Source: Actinokineospora globicatena
GTDB taxonomy: Bacteria; Actinomycetota; Actinomycetes; Mycobacteriales; Pseudonocardiaceae
Direction of reading: 5' to 3'
DNA: 64,000 bases
NCBI RefSeq assembly: GCF_024171945.1
Contig: NZ_JAMTCR010000002.1
Span: 62,001-126,000, forward strand
Shown here piece after piece: positions 24,973 through 32,980 of the stretch (its first letter is position 1; each line of letters starts with the position of its first letter). Made by a program: the position numbers and the translations under genes. The notes under the pieces are model-generated. The model ran no database searches and was not told where the DNA came from. It worked only from the letters and a program-made list of their open reading frames with translations.

Positions 24973-25956
24973 TCACCAATCCCCCGCCTCGGCGGTCTCC
25001 CAGAGCCCGAGCACCGCGCGGGCGACCGCCGACGGCCGCTCCATCTGCGCCACGTGCCCGGTGCGCGAGAGCACGAGCAGCCTGGCCCGCGGGATGAGCC
25101 GGGCGGTCCTCGGCGCCTTGCGCACCGACATCAACTTGTCCCGGTCACCCCAGATGACCAGCGTGGGGGCCTTGATCCGGGGCAGCGCCCGCCAGAGCGA
25201 CCTCGCCCCGAAAGCGAACCAGGCGCGGATGAGACCGATTGTGCTGGCCGCGAGCGCCGGTCCGGCCCAGGTCATGCCCGCGCGCTCGGCGTACTCGGCG
25301 GTGGCCTCGGCCATCCGCTCCTCGGTGACCGCCCACGGTTCGGCGTAGCACAGGGTGAGCATCTGGCTGGCCCGCTCGGCCGGGGTGAGGTTCGCCAGCG
25401 CGTGCCGGACCTTGGCGCCGACCACCGGTAGGAACGCCAGCGGGATGCGCCGGTCGGACATCCGGCTGGCCAGCGGGCGCAGGTCGGGCACCGCCGGGGA
25501 GACCAGGGTGAGGGTGCGCACCAGGTCGGGGTGGCGGGCGGCCAGCAGCACGCTGATCGCCCCGCCCATCGAGTTGCCCAGCAGGTGGACCGGTCCGAGG
25601 GCCAGGCCGCGCAGCCAGGTGGCCAGGGCGTCGGCGTGCGCGGTCAGCGCGTAGGTGTAGCCCTGCGGCGGCTCGGTGCGGCCGAACCCGGGCAGGTCGA
25701 CGGCGATGCCGGGGGCGTACCCGGCGAGCGAGGCGGCGAGGTCGGTCCAGTTGGTCGCGGACCCGCCGAGGCCGTGCACGTACACGGCGGTGACGGGGCC
25801 GACACCGGGCGTCCTGCGCACGTGCAGCCGGATCCCGGCGGACTCGACGACCTCGCCCGGCCAGGGCGCGACGGCGGCGTCGAGCACCGGTAGTTCGGCC
25901 TCCGACAGGGGCACGGGGGCCAGCGGGGCGCGGCGGGTGGTGGGTCCGGCGGTCAC
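24973..25956 (-). CDS. Alpha/beta hydrolase
   Basis: 327 residues with the GTG at 25956; a longer frame upstream would invade the TetR promoter region and lacks support. Motifs: VYVHGLGGSATNW (oxyanion region), LLGNSMGGAIS (nucleophile serine), WGDRDKLM (acid) and SRTGHVAQME (histidine), a complete triad. An N-terminal extension of about 45 residues precedes the core. The substrate is unknown. It ends 64 bp after the start of the DUF3152 gene on the same strand and diverges from the TetR regulator, with 184 bp between them. Confidence 0.85.
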   Translation of the reverse strand: MTAGPTTRRAPLAPVPLSEAELPVLDAAVAPWPGEVVESAGIRLHVRRTPGVGPVTAVYVHGLGGSATNWTDLAASLAGYAPGIAVDLPGFGRTEPPQGYTYALTAHADALATWLRGLALGPVHLLGNSMGGAISVLLAARHPDLVRTLTLVSPAVPDLRPLASRMSDRRIPLAFLPVVGAKVRHALANLTPAERASQMLTLCYAEPWAVTEERMAEATAEYAERAGMTWAGPALAASTIGLIRAWFAFGARSLWRALPRIKAPTLVIWGDRDKLMSVRKAPRTARLIPRARLLVLSRTGHVAQMERPSAVARAVLGLWETAEAGDW

Positions 25957-26140
25957 CGATCCAGTGTGCACGCGATCCCTGGGGCTCGCCGCACTGCGGC
26001 GTGGGTCACACTGGATACTTGTCGTGGAGCACGAACGTCCATGAAATTGCCCCGAACGGGGATACCGGCGAGTACGGTCGACCCAGCCGCGGGGTTGGTG
26101 ATCCTGACCCCGGCGTAGCGGTGAACGAGGGTGGAGACGC

Positions 26141-26776
26141 ATGTCCGAGACGGTTCAGTCGAACGGGGTCGGCCGAGGGGCCAGACTGCCGCGCACCGCC
26201 AGGCGCGCCCAGTTGCTGGCCGCGGCCCAGGACGTGTTCGCGGCGAACGGCTACCACGCCGCGGGCATGGACGAGATCGCCGAGCGCGCGGGCGTGAGCA
26301 AGCCGGTGCTCTACCAGCACTTCCCCGGCAAGCTCGAGCTGTACATGGCGCTGCTGGACAAGCACGTCGACGAGCTGGTCCGCCGGGTCACCGAGGCGAT
26401 GGACGCGACCAGCGACAACAAGGCCAGGGTGCGCAACGCGGTCGGCGCCTACTTCGACTTCGTCGACGGCGAGAGCCAGGCGTTCCGGCTGGTGTTCGAG
26501 TCCGACCTGCGCGGTGAGCCGCTGGTCCAGGACGCCATCGAGCGGGCGACCAGCGCCAGCGTCGACGCCATCGCCGCGACCATCACCGCCGACGCCAGCC
26601 TGGACGAGAGCCGGGCGCGGCTGCTGGCGGTCGGTCTGGTCGGCGCCAGCCAGGTGGCGGCCCGCTCGTGGCTGGCCGACAACCGCGCGCTGCCCAAGGA
26701 GGAGGCCATCAACCTCATCTCCAACCTGGCCTGGCGCGGGATCGGCGGCGGCTTCCCGCTGCACCCGCACGACTGA
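26141..26776 (+). CDS. TetR-family transcriptional regulator (Rv3208-like)
   Basis: 211 residues with an N-terminal helix-turn-helix (about 18-65): RRAQLLAAAQDVFAANGYHA, GMDEIAERAGVSKPVLYQHF. The C-terminal part is helical with the FRLVFESDLRG segment seen in this actinobacterial group. The GGTGGAGA ribosome-binding site is well placed before the ATG. The gene order matches Rv3208 downstream of the Rv3207c-type gene, so it is part of the conserved block. Neither the ligand nor the target operator can be read from sequence. Confidence 0.88.
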   Translation: MSETVQSNGVGRGARLPRTARRAQLLAAAQDVFAANGYHAAGMDEIAERAGVSKPVLYQHFPGKLELYMALLDKHVDELVRRVTEAMDATSDNKARVRNAVGAYFDFVDGESQAFRLVFESDLRGEPLVQDAIERATSASVDAIAATITADASLDESRARLLAVGLVGASQVAARSWLADNRALPKEEAINLISNLAWRGIGGGFPLHPHD

Positions 26777-26867
26777 CCAGCCCCGGAACTCGACCGAGCT
26801 GTCCCAGAACTCGATCGCCACGTCCCAGGAGTGGCCACGGGACCCGGTGACCGGGCACCGTGGGGAC

Positions 26868-27587
26868 ATGATCTTCTCGGCGGCGAGCACGACGGCGCTC
26901 GGTGGGCGACCCACCAACCAGGACGCGGCGCACGCCGCCGAGCACCTGCTGGCGGTGGCCGACGGCGTCGGCGGGGCCCCGGCGGGCGAGGTGGCCTCGG
27001 CGTTGACCATCCGGACGGTGGTCGAGCAGCACGGCCACTCCCCCGAGGGCATGGTCGAGGTCGCGAACGCGGCGGTCTTGGCCCACGGCGACGCGGAACC
27101 GGACACCGCGGGCATGGGCACCACCCTCGACCTGGCCGTCCTGGTCAAGGCAGGCGGCAAGTGGCTGGTCCGCGGCGCGCACGTCGGCGACAGCGTGACC
27201 ATCGTGCAGAGCGGCGCCGACCTGCGGGTGCTCACCAGGGGCCACACCCTGGCCAACGACCTCGTCGACGGCGGCCACGCCACCCCGGACGAGGCCGCGC
27301 GGCACCCGCAGCGCGCCGCGCTGGTCCGCGCGGTCGGGCTGGAGCACGCCATCCGGCCGGACCTGTGGGAACTGCCCGCCACCAAGGGCGACCGGTATTT
27401 GCTGTGCACCGACGGTCTCACCAACACCTTGGGCGACAACTTATGGCCTCTATTGCGGTCTTTACAGGGAGAAACAGCCGAGGTTTGCGTAACCGAACTC
27501 GTGCGCGCCGCGTGCCAATTGAGCCCTAAGGACAATGTGACGGCAGTGATCGGCGACGTGCGCGGAAGCTCGAGTTGGCTGAGCTAA
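26868..27587 (+). CDS. PP2C-type protein serine/threonine phosphatase, with two TTA codons
   Basis: 239 residues from an ATG after GTGGGGAC. Metal-binding motifs of PP2C: NQDA at 17-20, ADGVGG at 31-36, GDS in GAHVGDSVT, LCTDGLTN, and the terminal KDNVTAVI. No membrane segment, so a cytosolic phosphatase acting on phospho-Ser/Thr proteins. Codons 192 and 199 are TTA (27441-27443 and 27462-27464), rare in GC-rich actinobacteria and in Streptomyces decoded only by the bldA tRNA. The stretch 27400-27550 is visibly less GC-rich than the rest of the gene, suggesting a patch of different origin. No partner kinase is present. Confidence 0.9.
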   Translation: MIFSAASTTALGGRPTNQDAAHAAEHLLAVADGVGGAPAGEVASALTIRTVVEQHGHSPEGMVEVANAAVLAHGDAEPDTAGMGTTLDLAVLVKAGGKWLVRGAHVGDSVTIVQSGADLRVLTRGHTLANDLVDGGHATPDEAARHPQRAALVRAVGLEHAIRPDLWELPATKGDRYLLCTDGLTNTLGDNLWPLLRSLQGETAEVCVTELVRAACQLSPKDNVTAVIGDVRGSSSWLS

Positions 27588-27590
27588 GAG

Positions 27591-28472
27591 TCACCCGGTA
27601 GCGGCTAGAGGGCGTACTCCCGCCACAAGTCCGTTGAGGTGTGTGACCACTTCTTCGGCGCGCTCGTAGTTCAGCATGTGGCCGGCGCCGGGGTAGATCA
27701 AGAGGTTGGCGTCGGGCAGCGCTGCGGCGATGAGCCGGGCATCGGCCACTGTGCACAGCCGGTCCCGGCCGCCGGCCATGACCACGGCGGGGACTCCCCG
27801 GTAGACCGGCAGGGCGTGCACCCGCTCGTGTTCGTTGAGCGCGTTGCGGAACTCGACCATGTTGGCCGGGTTGCAGCGGCCCACCTGCGCGGCGGTGGCG
27901 GCGATGTGCGCGGGGACCGGGCGCTTGCCGAACACCAGCCAGCGGACGCCGGGGCGGGCGTAGCCGGTTCGCTTGCCCATCAGCGCGGGTCGGCGGAACC
28001 GGGCGATCCGCCGGTTGATCAGCTTCTCCGCGTGGAGCACGGGCGCGGCGACCCACCTGGGCAGGCCGAGGGTGAGTGTGGACAGTCCACCTGAGGTGGT
28101 CGCGACGAACGCCACGCCCGCGACCCGGGACGCCACCAGGTCGGGGTGCCGCTCGGCGAGGGCCATCAGCGTCATGCCGCCCAGGGAGTGGCCGCCGAGC
28201 ACGACGGGGCCCGTCGGCGCGGTCGCGGCGATCACCTCGGCCAGGTCGTCGGCGATCCGGGCGATCGTGGCCGTCCCCTGTGGAGCGGCACCCGAGGCAC
28301 CGTGCCCGCGCAGGTCGAACCGGACGACCCGGGCGCCCGCGAGACCGCCGACGACGAGGTCCCAGGACGCGTGGTCCATCGTCCAGCCGTGGATGAGCAC
28401 GACCGTGACCGGGCCGGACCCGCTCTCGACGACGTTGAGCGCCACGCCGTCCGAAGTGGTCACGGTGCTCAT
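27591..28472 (-). CDS. Alpha/beta hydrolase coupled to a diiron oxygenase
   Basis: 293 residues from an ATG that overlaps the stop of the diiron gene (ATGA), preferred over upstream readings. Triad motifs: LIHGWTMDHASW, GGHSLGGMTL (nucleophile), GGRDRL (acid), GAGHMLNYE (histidine). The fold is that of serine esterases/haloperoxidase-like hydrolases. Co-translation with the AurF-like oxygenase suggests that both act on one substrate or pathway, probably a lipid or aromatic compound; that is inference. Its stop lies only 3 bp from the PP2C stop (convergent). Confidence 0.85.
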   Translation of the reverse strand: MSTVTTSDGVALNVVESGSGPVTVVLIHGWTMDHASWDLVVGGLAGARVVRFDLRGHGASGAAPQGTATIARIADDLAEVIAATAPTGPVVLGGHSLGGMTLMALAERHPDLVASRVAGVAFVATTSGGLSTLTLGLPRWVAAPVLHAEKLINRRIARFRRPALMGKRTGYARPGVRWLVFGKRPVPAHIAATAAQVGRCNPANMVEFRNALNEHERVHALPVYRGVPAVVMAGGRDRLCTVADARLIAAALPDANLLIYPGAGHMLNYERAEEVVTHLNGLVAGVRPLAATG

Positions 28473-29380
28473 GGGGCGAGCAGCATCGAGCGGCGCCACA
28501 GGACCATGCCGGGACCGCCGACCAGGTCGGCCTCGTCCAGGAACTTCATGATCCGCTCACCCCAGTAGCGGATGGTCTCCTGGAAGTGCGGGTTGGCCTT
28601 GGCCGCCTTCCACGCCTGCTTGGGGTCCAGCCCCACCGCGCGGTACACCTCGGGGTTGACCAGGCTCAACGCGACGAAGTACGAGACGACCGCGGTGAGC
28701 AGCCGGTGGTAGCGCTTGGCCAGCCAACCCGCCTTCGCCATGCCCTGCACGACCTCTTGGCGGGCGAAGGTGACGTGCCGCGCCTCCTCCAGGACGTGGA
28801 TGCGGTTGACCATGCGGATCAGCGGCTGGAGGGTCGGGTCGACCATGTTCTCCCGCTGCATCCGGTCCAGCACCTCCTCCGCGACCAGGATCGCGGCGTA
28901 CGCCGACGGACCCCGGCTCAGCACGGGCAGCACCTTCGCCAGCTGCTTGACCCACCGGCGCGGGCCGTAGGCGGGGACCCCGAAGCGCTTGCACGCCTTG
29001 CCGAACATGGTCGAGTGGCGGCACTCGTCAGCGATCTCGGCCAGCAGGTAGTGCACGTGGTCGGTGGTCGGGTCGTGCCGGTAGACCTGCTTGAGCAGCA
29101 TCTGCATCAGCAGGACCTCGAAGAAGATCCCGGTGCTGGCGATGCTCGCGATCTCGTGCTTGCCCAGCTCGATCCGCTGCTGCGGGGTCAGCGTGTCCCA
29201 CAGCTCGGTGCCGTAGAGCGAGATCCGGTGCTCGGGGTGGAAGTGCAGGTCGGCGGGGATCTCGGCGCCCCAGTCGATATCGATCTCGGGGTCGTAGAAC
29301 TTGTCCGCGGAGGACTTCAGCAAACGGCCCGCGGTCTTCTCCCGATCGGCTAACTTGGCAACCTGCGTCGCGCGGCTCAT
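28469..29380 (-). CDS. AurF-like diiron oxygenase
   Basis: 303 residues of the PF11583-like AurF (p-aminobenzoate N-oxygenase) superfamily. Iron-ligand motifs in order: FFEVLLMQMLL (Glu), AEIADECRHSTMFG (E..H), AILVAEEVLDRMQ (Glu) and LEEARHVTFARQE (E..RH). The metal-binding residues look complete. AurF itself converts an aromatic amine to a nitro group; homologs in mycolic-acid-type actinobacteria are uncharacterised oxygenases, so only the chemistry class is safe. The first gene of a two-gene unit, divergent from a TetR regulator with a palindromic site between. Confidence 0.85.
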   Translation of the reverse strand: MSRATQVAKLADREKTAGRLLKSSADKFYDPEIDIDWGAEIPADLHFHPEHRISLYGTELWDTLTPQQRIELGKHEIASIASTGIFFEVLLMQMLLKQVYRHDPTTDHVHYLLAEIADECRHSTMFGKACKRFGVPAYGPRRWVKQLAKVLPVLSRGPSAYAAILVAEEVLDRMQRENMVDPTLQPLIRMVNRIHVLEEARHVTFARQEVVQGMAKAGWLAKRYHRLLTAVVSYFVALSLVNPEVYRAVGLDPKQAWKAAKANPHFQETIRYWGERIMKFLDEADLVGGPGMVLWRRSMLLAP

Positions 29381-29420
29381 CGGCGGGTCACTCCTCCTTT
29401 ACGCGGCGGTTCCAGCACGC

Positions 29421-29441
29421 GTAACTTCGGGTAACAGTTAC
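29421..29441. promoter_or_regulatory. Operator-like palindrome between the diiron gene and tetR
   Basis: GTAACT (29421-29426) and AGTTAC (29436-29441) form an inverted repeat around a 9-bp centre containing GGGTAAC. It lies 41-61 bp upstream of the diiron gene and 20-40 bp upstream of tetR, the usual place for an autoregulating TetR operator. TAGCAT at 29448-29453 could be the -10 of a near-leaderless tetR transcript. Confidence 0.55.
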
Positions 29442-29460
29442 TTCTGGTAGCATGAGTGGC

Positions 29461-30201
29461 ATGGCTGACCGTGTCAAGCGCCACAGCCCCGGCGACACCG
29501 GGGCGGGCACCGGGGACGCGCGGCGGGACCGGTGGAAGTCGCACCGCGCCGCCCGGCGTGAGGAGTTCGTCGAGGCCGCGTTGCGCGCGCTCGCCGAACA
29601 CGGCCCCGACCTGGGCATGGAGCACGTCGCGGCGGCGGCGGGGGTGACCAAGCCGGTGCTCTACCGGCACTTCACCGACAAGGCCGACCTGTTCGTCGCG
29701 CTCGGCCACCGGGGCACCGAGATCCTGTTCGAGCGGCTGATCCCGGCGATGAGCCGCGAGGAGGCCCCGCTGCCGCGGATCCGGCGCAGCCTGGACGCGT
29801 TCTTCTCGATCATCGAGGAGTACCCGAACCTGTACCGGCTGCTGGTGCGCAGCACGTTCGCCGACCGCAAGATCGACAACGACATCGTGGCCGAGGACAA
29901 GGAGGTCATCGCGAACGCGCTGGCCGCCCTGCTCGGCGACTACATGCGCGCCTACCAGATCGACTCAGGCGGCGCGGAGATCTGGGGCCACGGCATCGTC
30001 GGCATGGTGCAGAACGTGGGCGAGTGGTGGCTGGAGCGGCGCACGATGAGCCGCGACGCGGTGGTGGAGTACCTGACCATGACCATCTGGGCGGCCATCG
30101 ACGGCACCATGCGCGGCTACGGCGTGACCATCGACCCGCACAAACCGCTGGACCTCAACAAGGTCATCACACTGTCCACCGGCGACACCGCGGCCGGTTA
30201 G
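29461..30201 (+). CDS. TetR-family transcriptional regulator
   Basis: 246 residues from the ATG at 29461; an ATG three codons upstream is possible. Helix-turn-helix near 30-75: ARREEFVEAALRALAEHG, MEHVAAAAGVTKPVLYRHF. The C-terminal ligand domain ends in the TetR-C-like LDLNKVITLSTGD. Divergent arrangement with the AurF-like oxygenase and the palindrome between argue that it represses that operon, its own gene and the DUF4873 gene downstream. The inducer is unknown but probably an oxygenase substrate or fatty-acid-like compound. Confidence 0.88.
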   Translation: MADRVKRHSPGDTGAGTGDARRDRWKSHRAARREEFVEAALRALAEHGPDLGMEHVAAAAGVTKPVLYRHFTDKADLFVALGHRGTEILFERLIPAMSREEAPLPRIRRSLDAFFSIIEEYPNLYRLLVRSTFADRKIDNDIVAEDKEVIANALAALLGDYMRAYQIDSGGAEIWGHGIVGMVQNVGEWWLERRTMSRDAVVEYLTMTIWAAIDGTMRGYGVTIDPHKPLDLNKVITLSTGDTAAG

Positions 30202-30212
30202 AGGAGCGACCC

Positions 30213-30533
30213 GTGAGCGAACACCCGGACGAGGACGGATACCGGGGCCAGGCCAGCCTGGTCGTCGGCGAGCACGAGTTCGCCGTCTCGGTTGACCTGC
30301 GCGGGCACTTCCAGCCCATCGACGGCTACTACCGCTGGTACGGCCGGATCGCCGCGGACACCGCGCTGTCGGCCGCCGTCGGCGGCCGCAAGACCAGCGC
30401 CGTCCTGCGCACCCCGCAGGGCGAGGCGGTCGGCGAACTGTCCGATCCGGACCCGTGGGACCGCTACCGGATCATGGGCACCTCGACCCCGCCGTTCACC
30501 CTCGTGACCGAGTTGGACGCGCTGGAGGCGTAG
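30213..30533 (+). CDS. DUF4873 protein
   Basis: 106 residues from GTG at 30213 after GAGGAG; the frame is open further upstream only because it overlaps tetR. It carries the DUF4873 core: GYRGQASLVVGEHEFAVSV, DLRGHFQPIDGYYRWYGRI, and TSTPPFTLV near the end. In some actinobacteria this domain is fused to flavin monooxygenases or stands alone beside oxygenases; its role is unknown. It follows tetR by 11 bp and is likely co-transcribed, again tying this locus to an oxidation pathway. Confidence 0.82.
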   Translation: MSEHPDEDGYRGQASLVVGEHEFAVSVDLRGHFQPIDGYYRWYGRIAADTALSAAVGGRKTSAVLRTPQGEAVGELSDPDPWDRYRIMGTSTPPFTLVTELDALEA

Positions 30534-30538
30534 GGCCT

Positions 30539-31384
30539 CTAGCCCAGCCAGGACTTCCAGGTCGGCAAGAGGACCTCGAGCAGCTCGTCCGGGTTCTCGA
30601 TGGCGGGCGAGTGCGCCGCGTTCGCCACCGTCGAGAAGTCAGCCCCGAGGCGGTCGGCCATGTCCCGCTGCAGCGCGGCAGGCCAGGCGTCGTCCTGGGC
30701 ACCGCAGACGACCAGGCACGGCGTCCCGCGCAGCGCCTTGGACAGCTCCAACACCAGGTCAGGCTCGGTGCGCAGGCCGTTGCCCATGCCGAGCAGCGCC
30801 TCGGGCCGGTTGCGCAGGAACCGCAGCCGCAGGAAGTCTCGGACCTGGTCGGTCTGCGCGAGCCACCGCGGGTTGGACGCGTTCACCGCCTCCAGCCCCC
30901 GGTGCACCGCAGGCACTCCGTGCTGCCGCAACAAAGGCTCACCGGCGTCGAGCACGAGGCGACGCGGCCCGGCGGGGAGATCGGCGGGACCGGTGCTGAG
31001 CAGGGTCAGCCCCACGATCTTGGCGCCACCCAGGACTGCCCGGCGCACCACCAGACCGCCGTAGGAGTGGCCGAGCAACAACACCGGCCGGTCCAACCCG
31101 GCGATCACGTCGAGGACCACGCCGCTGAGGGGTTCCGGCAGGTAGAGATCCTCGTCAGCGGGCCCCGGCGAATCCTGCTGCCCGGGCAAGTCAATGGCCA
31201 ACGGCGAGAACCCAGCCCCCGCCACCCCGTCCAACAACGGCGCGAAGTCCTCCTTCGACCCCGTGTACCCCGGCACCATCAGCACGTACGGCCCACCGAC
31301 ATCCCGGAGCAGAGCCCCCACGGGACCGAACCGCCCAACCAACTCGACCGACTCAGCCCCATGGCTGGTGAGCTGCGAGTGCAT
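30539..31384 (-). CDS. Alpha/beta hydrolase
   Basis: 281 residues from the ATG at 31384, which follows TGGGGG; ten further in-frame codons upstream look non-coding. Motifs: VPGYTGSKEDF (oxyanion region), LLGHSYGGLVVRRA (nucleophile), CGAQDDAWP (acid) and NAAHSPAIENPDEL (histidine). The fold and triad are complete, but the substrate is unknown. It is convergent with the DUF4873 gene, with only 5 bp between the stop codons. The 142 bp between its start and the propeller gene hold no evident motif. Confidence 0.83.
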   Translation of the reverse strand: MHSQLTSHGAESVELVGRFGPVGALLRDVGGPYVLMVPGYTGSKEDFAPLLDGVAGAGFSPLAIDLPGQQDSPGPADEDLYLPEPLSGVVLDVIAGLDRPVLLLGHSYGGLVVRRAVLGGAKIVGLTLLSTGPADLPAGPRRLVLDAGEPLLRQHGVPAVHRGLEAVNASNPRWLAQTDQVRDFLRLRFLRNRPEALLGMGNGLRTEPDLVLELSKALRGTPCLVVCGAQDDAWPAALQRDMADRLGADFSTVANAAHSPAIENPDELLEVLLPTWKSWLG

Positions 31385-31526
31385 ACCCCCAGTCTGCCCG
31401 CCCAGCCCCACCACCCACCACCGCTCACCCGCCCCAGCACCGCGGCGACCTCAGCGCGGGGTGATCAAGTCAGTGCGGAGTCGACCGGGTCACCAGGGCG
31501 CCCAGTCGGCGCAGAGCCGACTGGGA

Positions 31527-32975
31527 TCAATGCAGGGCGACGAGGGTGGGGCCGCGCTGTTCCAAGACCATCGAGCCGATGGTGGCCATGGTGACCGGGC
31601 CGGTGTAGCCCTCGCGGTTGACGGGGATGGTGCCGATGCGGGTGCCGTCGGCCTGGCTGAGGACGGCGAGGCCTTCGGGAACCGGGACCAGGGCTCTGCC
31701 GCCGAAGACGACGCCGGGGCCGCGGGTGTCCGGGACGGTCCACAGGGGGCGGAGTTCGGTGGCGGAGAGGACGACGGTGCGGGAGCCGGTGTACCAGTAG
31801 TAGGCGCCGGTGGCGGTGGCCACGAGGGGGGTGTGGCCCGCCGCGTCGGTGGTCAGGTCCTCCGGGCCGAGGTCGACGTCGAAGGTGCCGGTGCGCTCGC
31901 CCTGTTCGTTGTAGACGATCACCCGGCCGGGGTTGGGGAGGGCGATCGCGACCAGGCCGTTGTTCATGGCGATCACCTGCGCGCCGCGGCCGTCGAGGAC
32001 CTGGCTGGTGACCTCTTCCGGCTTCTCCCACTCGGCGGGGGCGGCGCGGAGCACGGTCAGCCGGTCGGAGGTCTCGTCCGGGCAGCTCTCGACGACGGCG
32101 ACCTTGCCCGCCGCCGCGAGCACGGAGTGGTACTCGCAGCCGGTCCTTGGCTGCCTGCCCGGGTTGACCTTGGCCGCGACCTCGCCGTACTCCTGGGTCT
32201 TGACCAGGTCGTAGCGCAGCGACAGCAGCAGCCGGGAGCCGGTGGCGGTGAGGTAGTCCTGGCCGTCGAACAGGTACCGGGAGCCGAGTTCGGCGTCCCA
32301 GTCGCGCTGGCCGACGTTGCCCTCGCCGTTGTCCTGGTTGTCGCGGACCCCGGTGGTCGGGTCGAGCGCGGTGACCTCGCTGCACCCGCCCGCCGAGCGC
32401 GGGTCCGACGGGGGCAGTTCGCGGCCGTCGGTCCGGAACACGGAGACGACCTTGCTCCAGGCCACGGCGAGCCCGCACAGGTCGAGGTCGCGCTCGTAGG
32501 TCCAGCGGACCTCGCCGGTCTCCGGGTCCCGACCGGCGACGGTGCCGCCGTCACCGGTCACCACGGTCGACCCGGGCTTGGCGTTGCCCTGCTCAGCGGT
32601 GATGTTCGCGATCACGGGCTGCCAGGTGGCCGGGCTGCTCACCCGCCACGCCTCGCCGAGCGACGGCGGGAACACCTCGGGCGGGGTGAGCACCGGGTAG
32701 CTGCCCGTGGCCGGTTTCGACTCGGTAGCGGCGATGTCGCTGCGCTGCCACACCACCACCCCGGCGGCGACCAGGGCCAGGACGATCAGGATCAGCAGCG
32801 CCCAATCGCGCTTGGTGTTGAACCCGTTGCGCGGGCCCCGCACGCGCGTGGCCGGGGCGTCCCCGGCCAGCACGTCCTCGTCGACCACGGCCGTCCGGCC
32901 GCCGGTCGACCCGTATCGCGGGTCCGGGTCCTGGTGCTCCCCGTCCCCGCCGTCCCTGGTCTCGCCGAGCGTCAC
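31527..32975 (-). CDS. Membrane-anchored PQQ-type beta-propeller protein (Rv3212-like)
   Basis: 482 residues. A charged cytoplasmic N-terminus (about 1-55) is followed by one transmembrane helix (WALLILIVLALVAAGVVVW) and an extracytoplasmic propeller of PQQ-like repeats: GGTVAGRDPETGEVRWTYE, GCSEVTALDPTTGV, VIVYNEQGERTGTF, and GLAVLSQADGTRIG. Paired cysteines (DLCGL, GGCSEV, TGCEYH, ESCPDE) suggest disulfides. No enzymatic residues can be assigned. It follows the RhlE gene by 5 bp, a pairing I recall from mycobacteria (Rv3211-Rv3212). Confidence 0.85.
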   Translation of the reverse strand: MTLGETRDGGDGEHQDPDPRYGSTGGRTAVVDEDVLAGDAPATRVRGPRNGFNTKRDWALLILIVLALVAAGVVVWQRSDIAATESKPATGSYPVLTPPEVFPPSLGEAWRVSSPATWQPVIANITAEQGNAKPGSTVVTGDGGTVAGRDPETGEVRWTYERDLDLCGLAVAWSKVVSVFRTDGRELPPSDPRSAGGCSEVTALDPTTGVRDNQDNGEGNVGQRDWDAELGSRYLFDGQDYLTATGSRLLLSLRYDLVKTQEYGEVAAKVNPGRQPRTGCEYHSVLAAAGKVAVVESCPDETSDRLTVLRAAPAEWEKPEEVTSQVLDGRGAQVIAMNNGLVAIALPNPGRVIVYNEQGERTGTFDVDLGPEDLTTDAAGHTPLVATATGAYYWYTGSRTVVLSATELRPLWTVPDTRGPGVVFGGRALVPVPEGLAVLSQADGTRIGTIPVNREGYTGPVTMATIGSMVLEQRGPTLVALH

Positions 32976-32980
32976 GGGCG

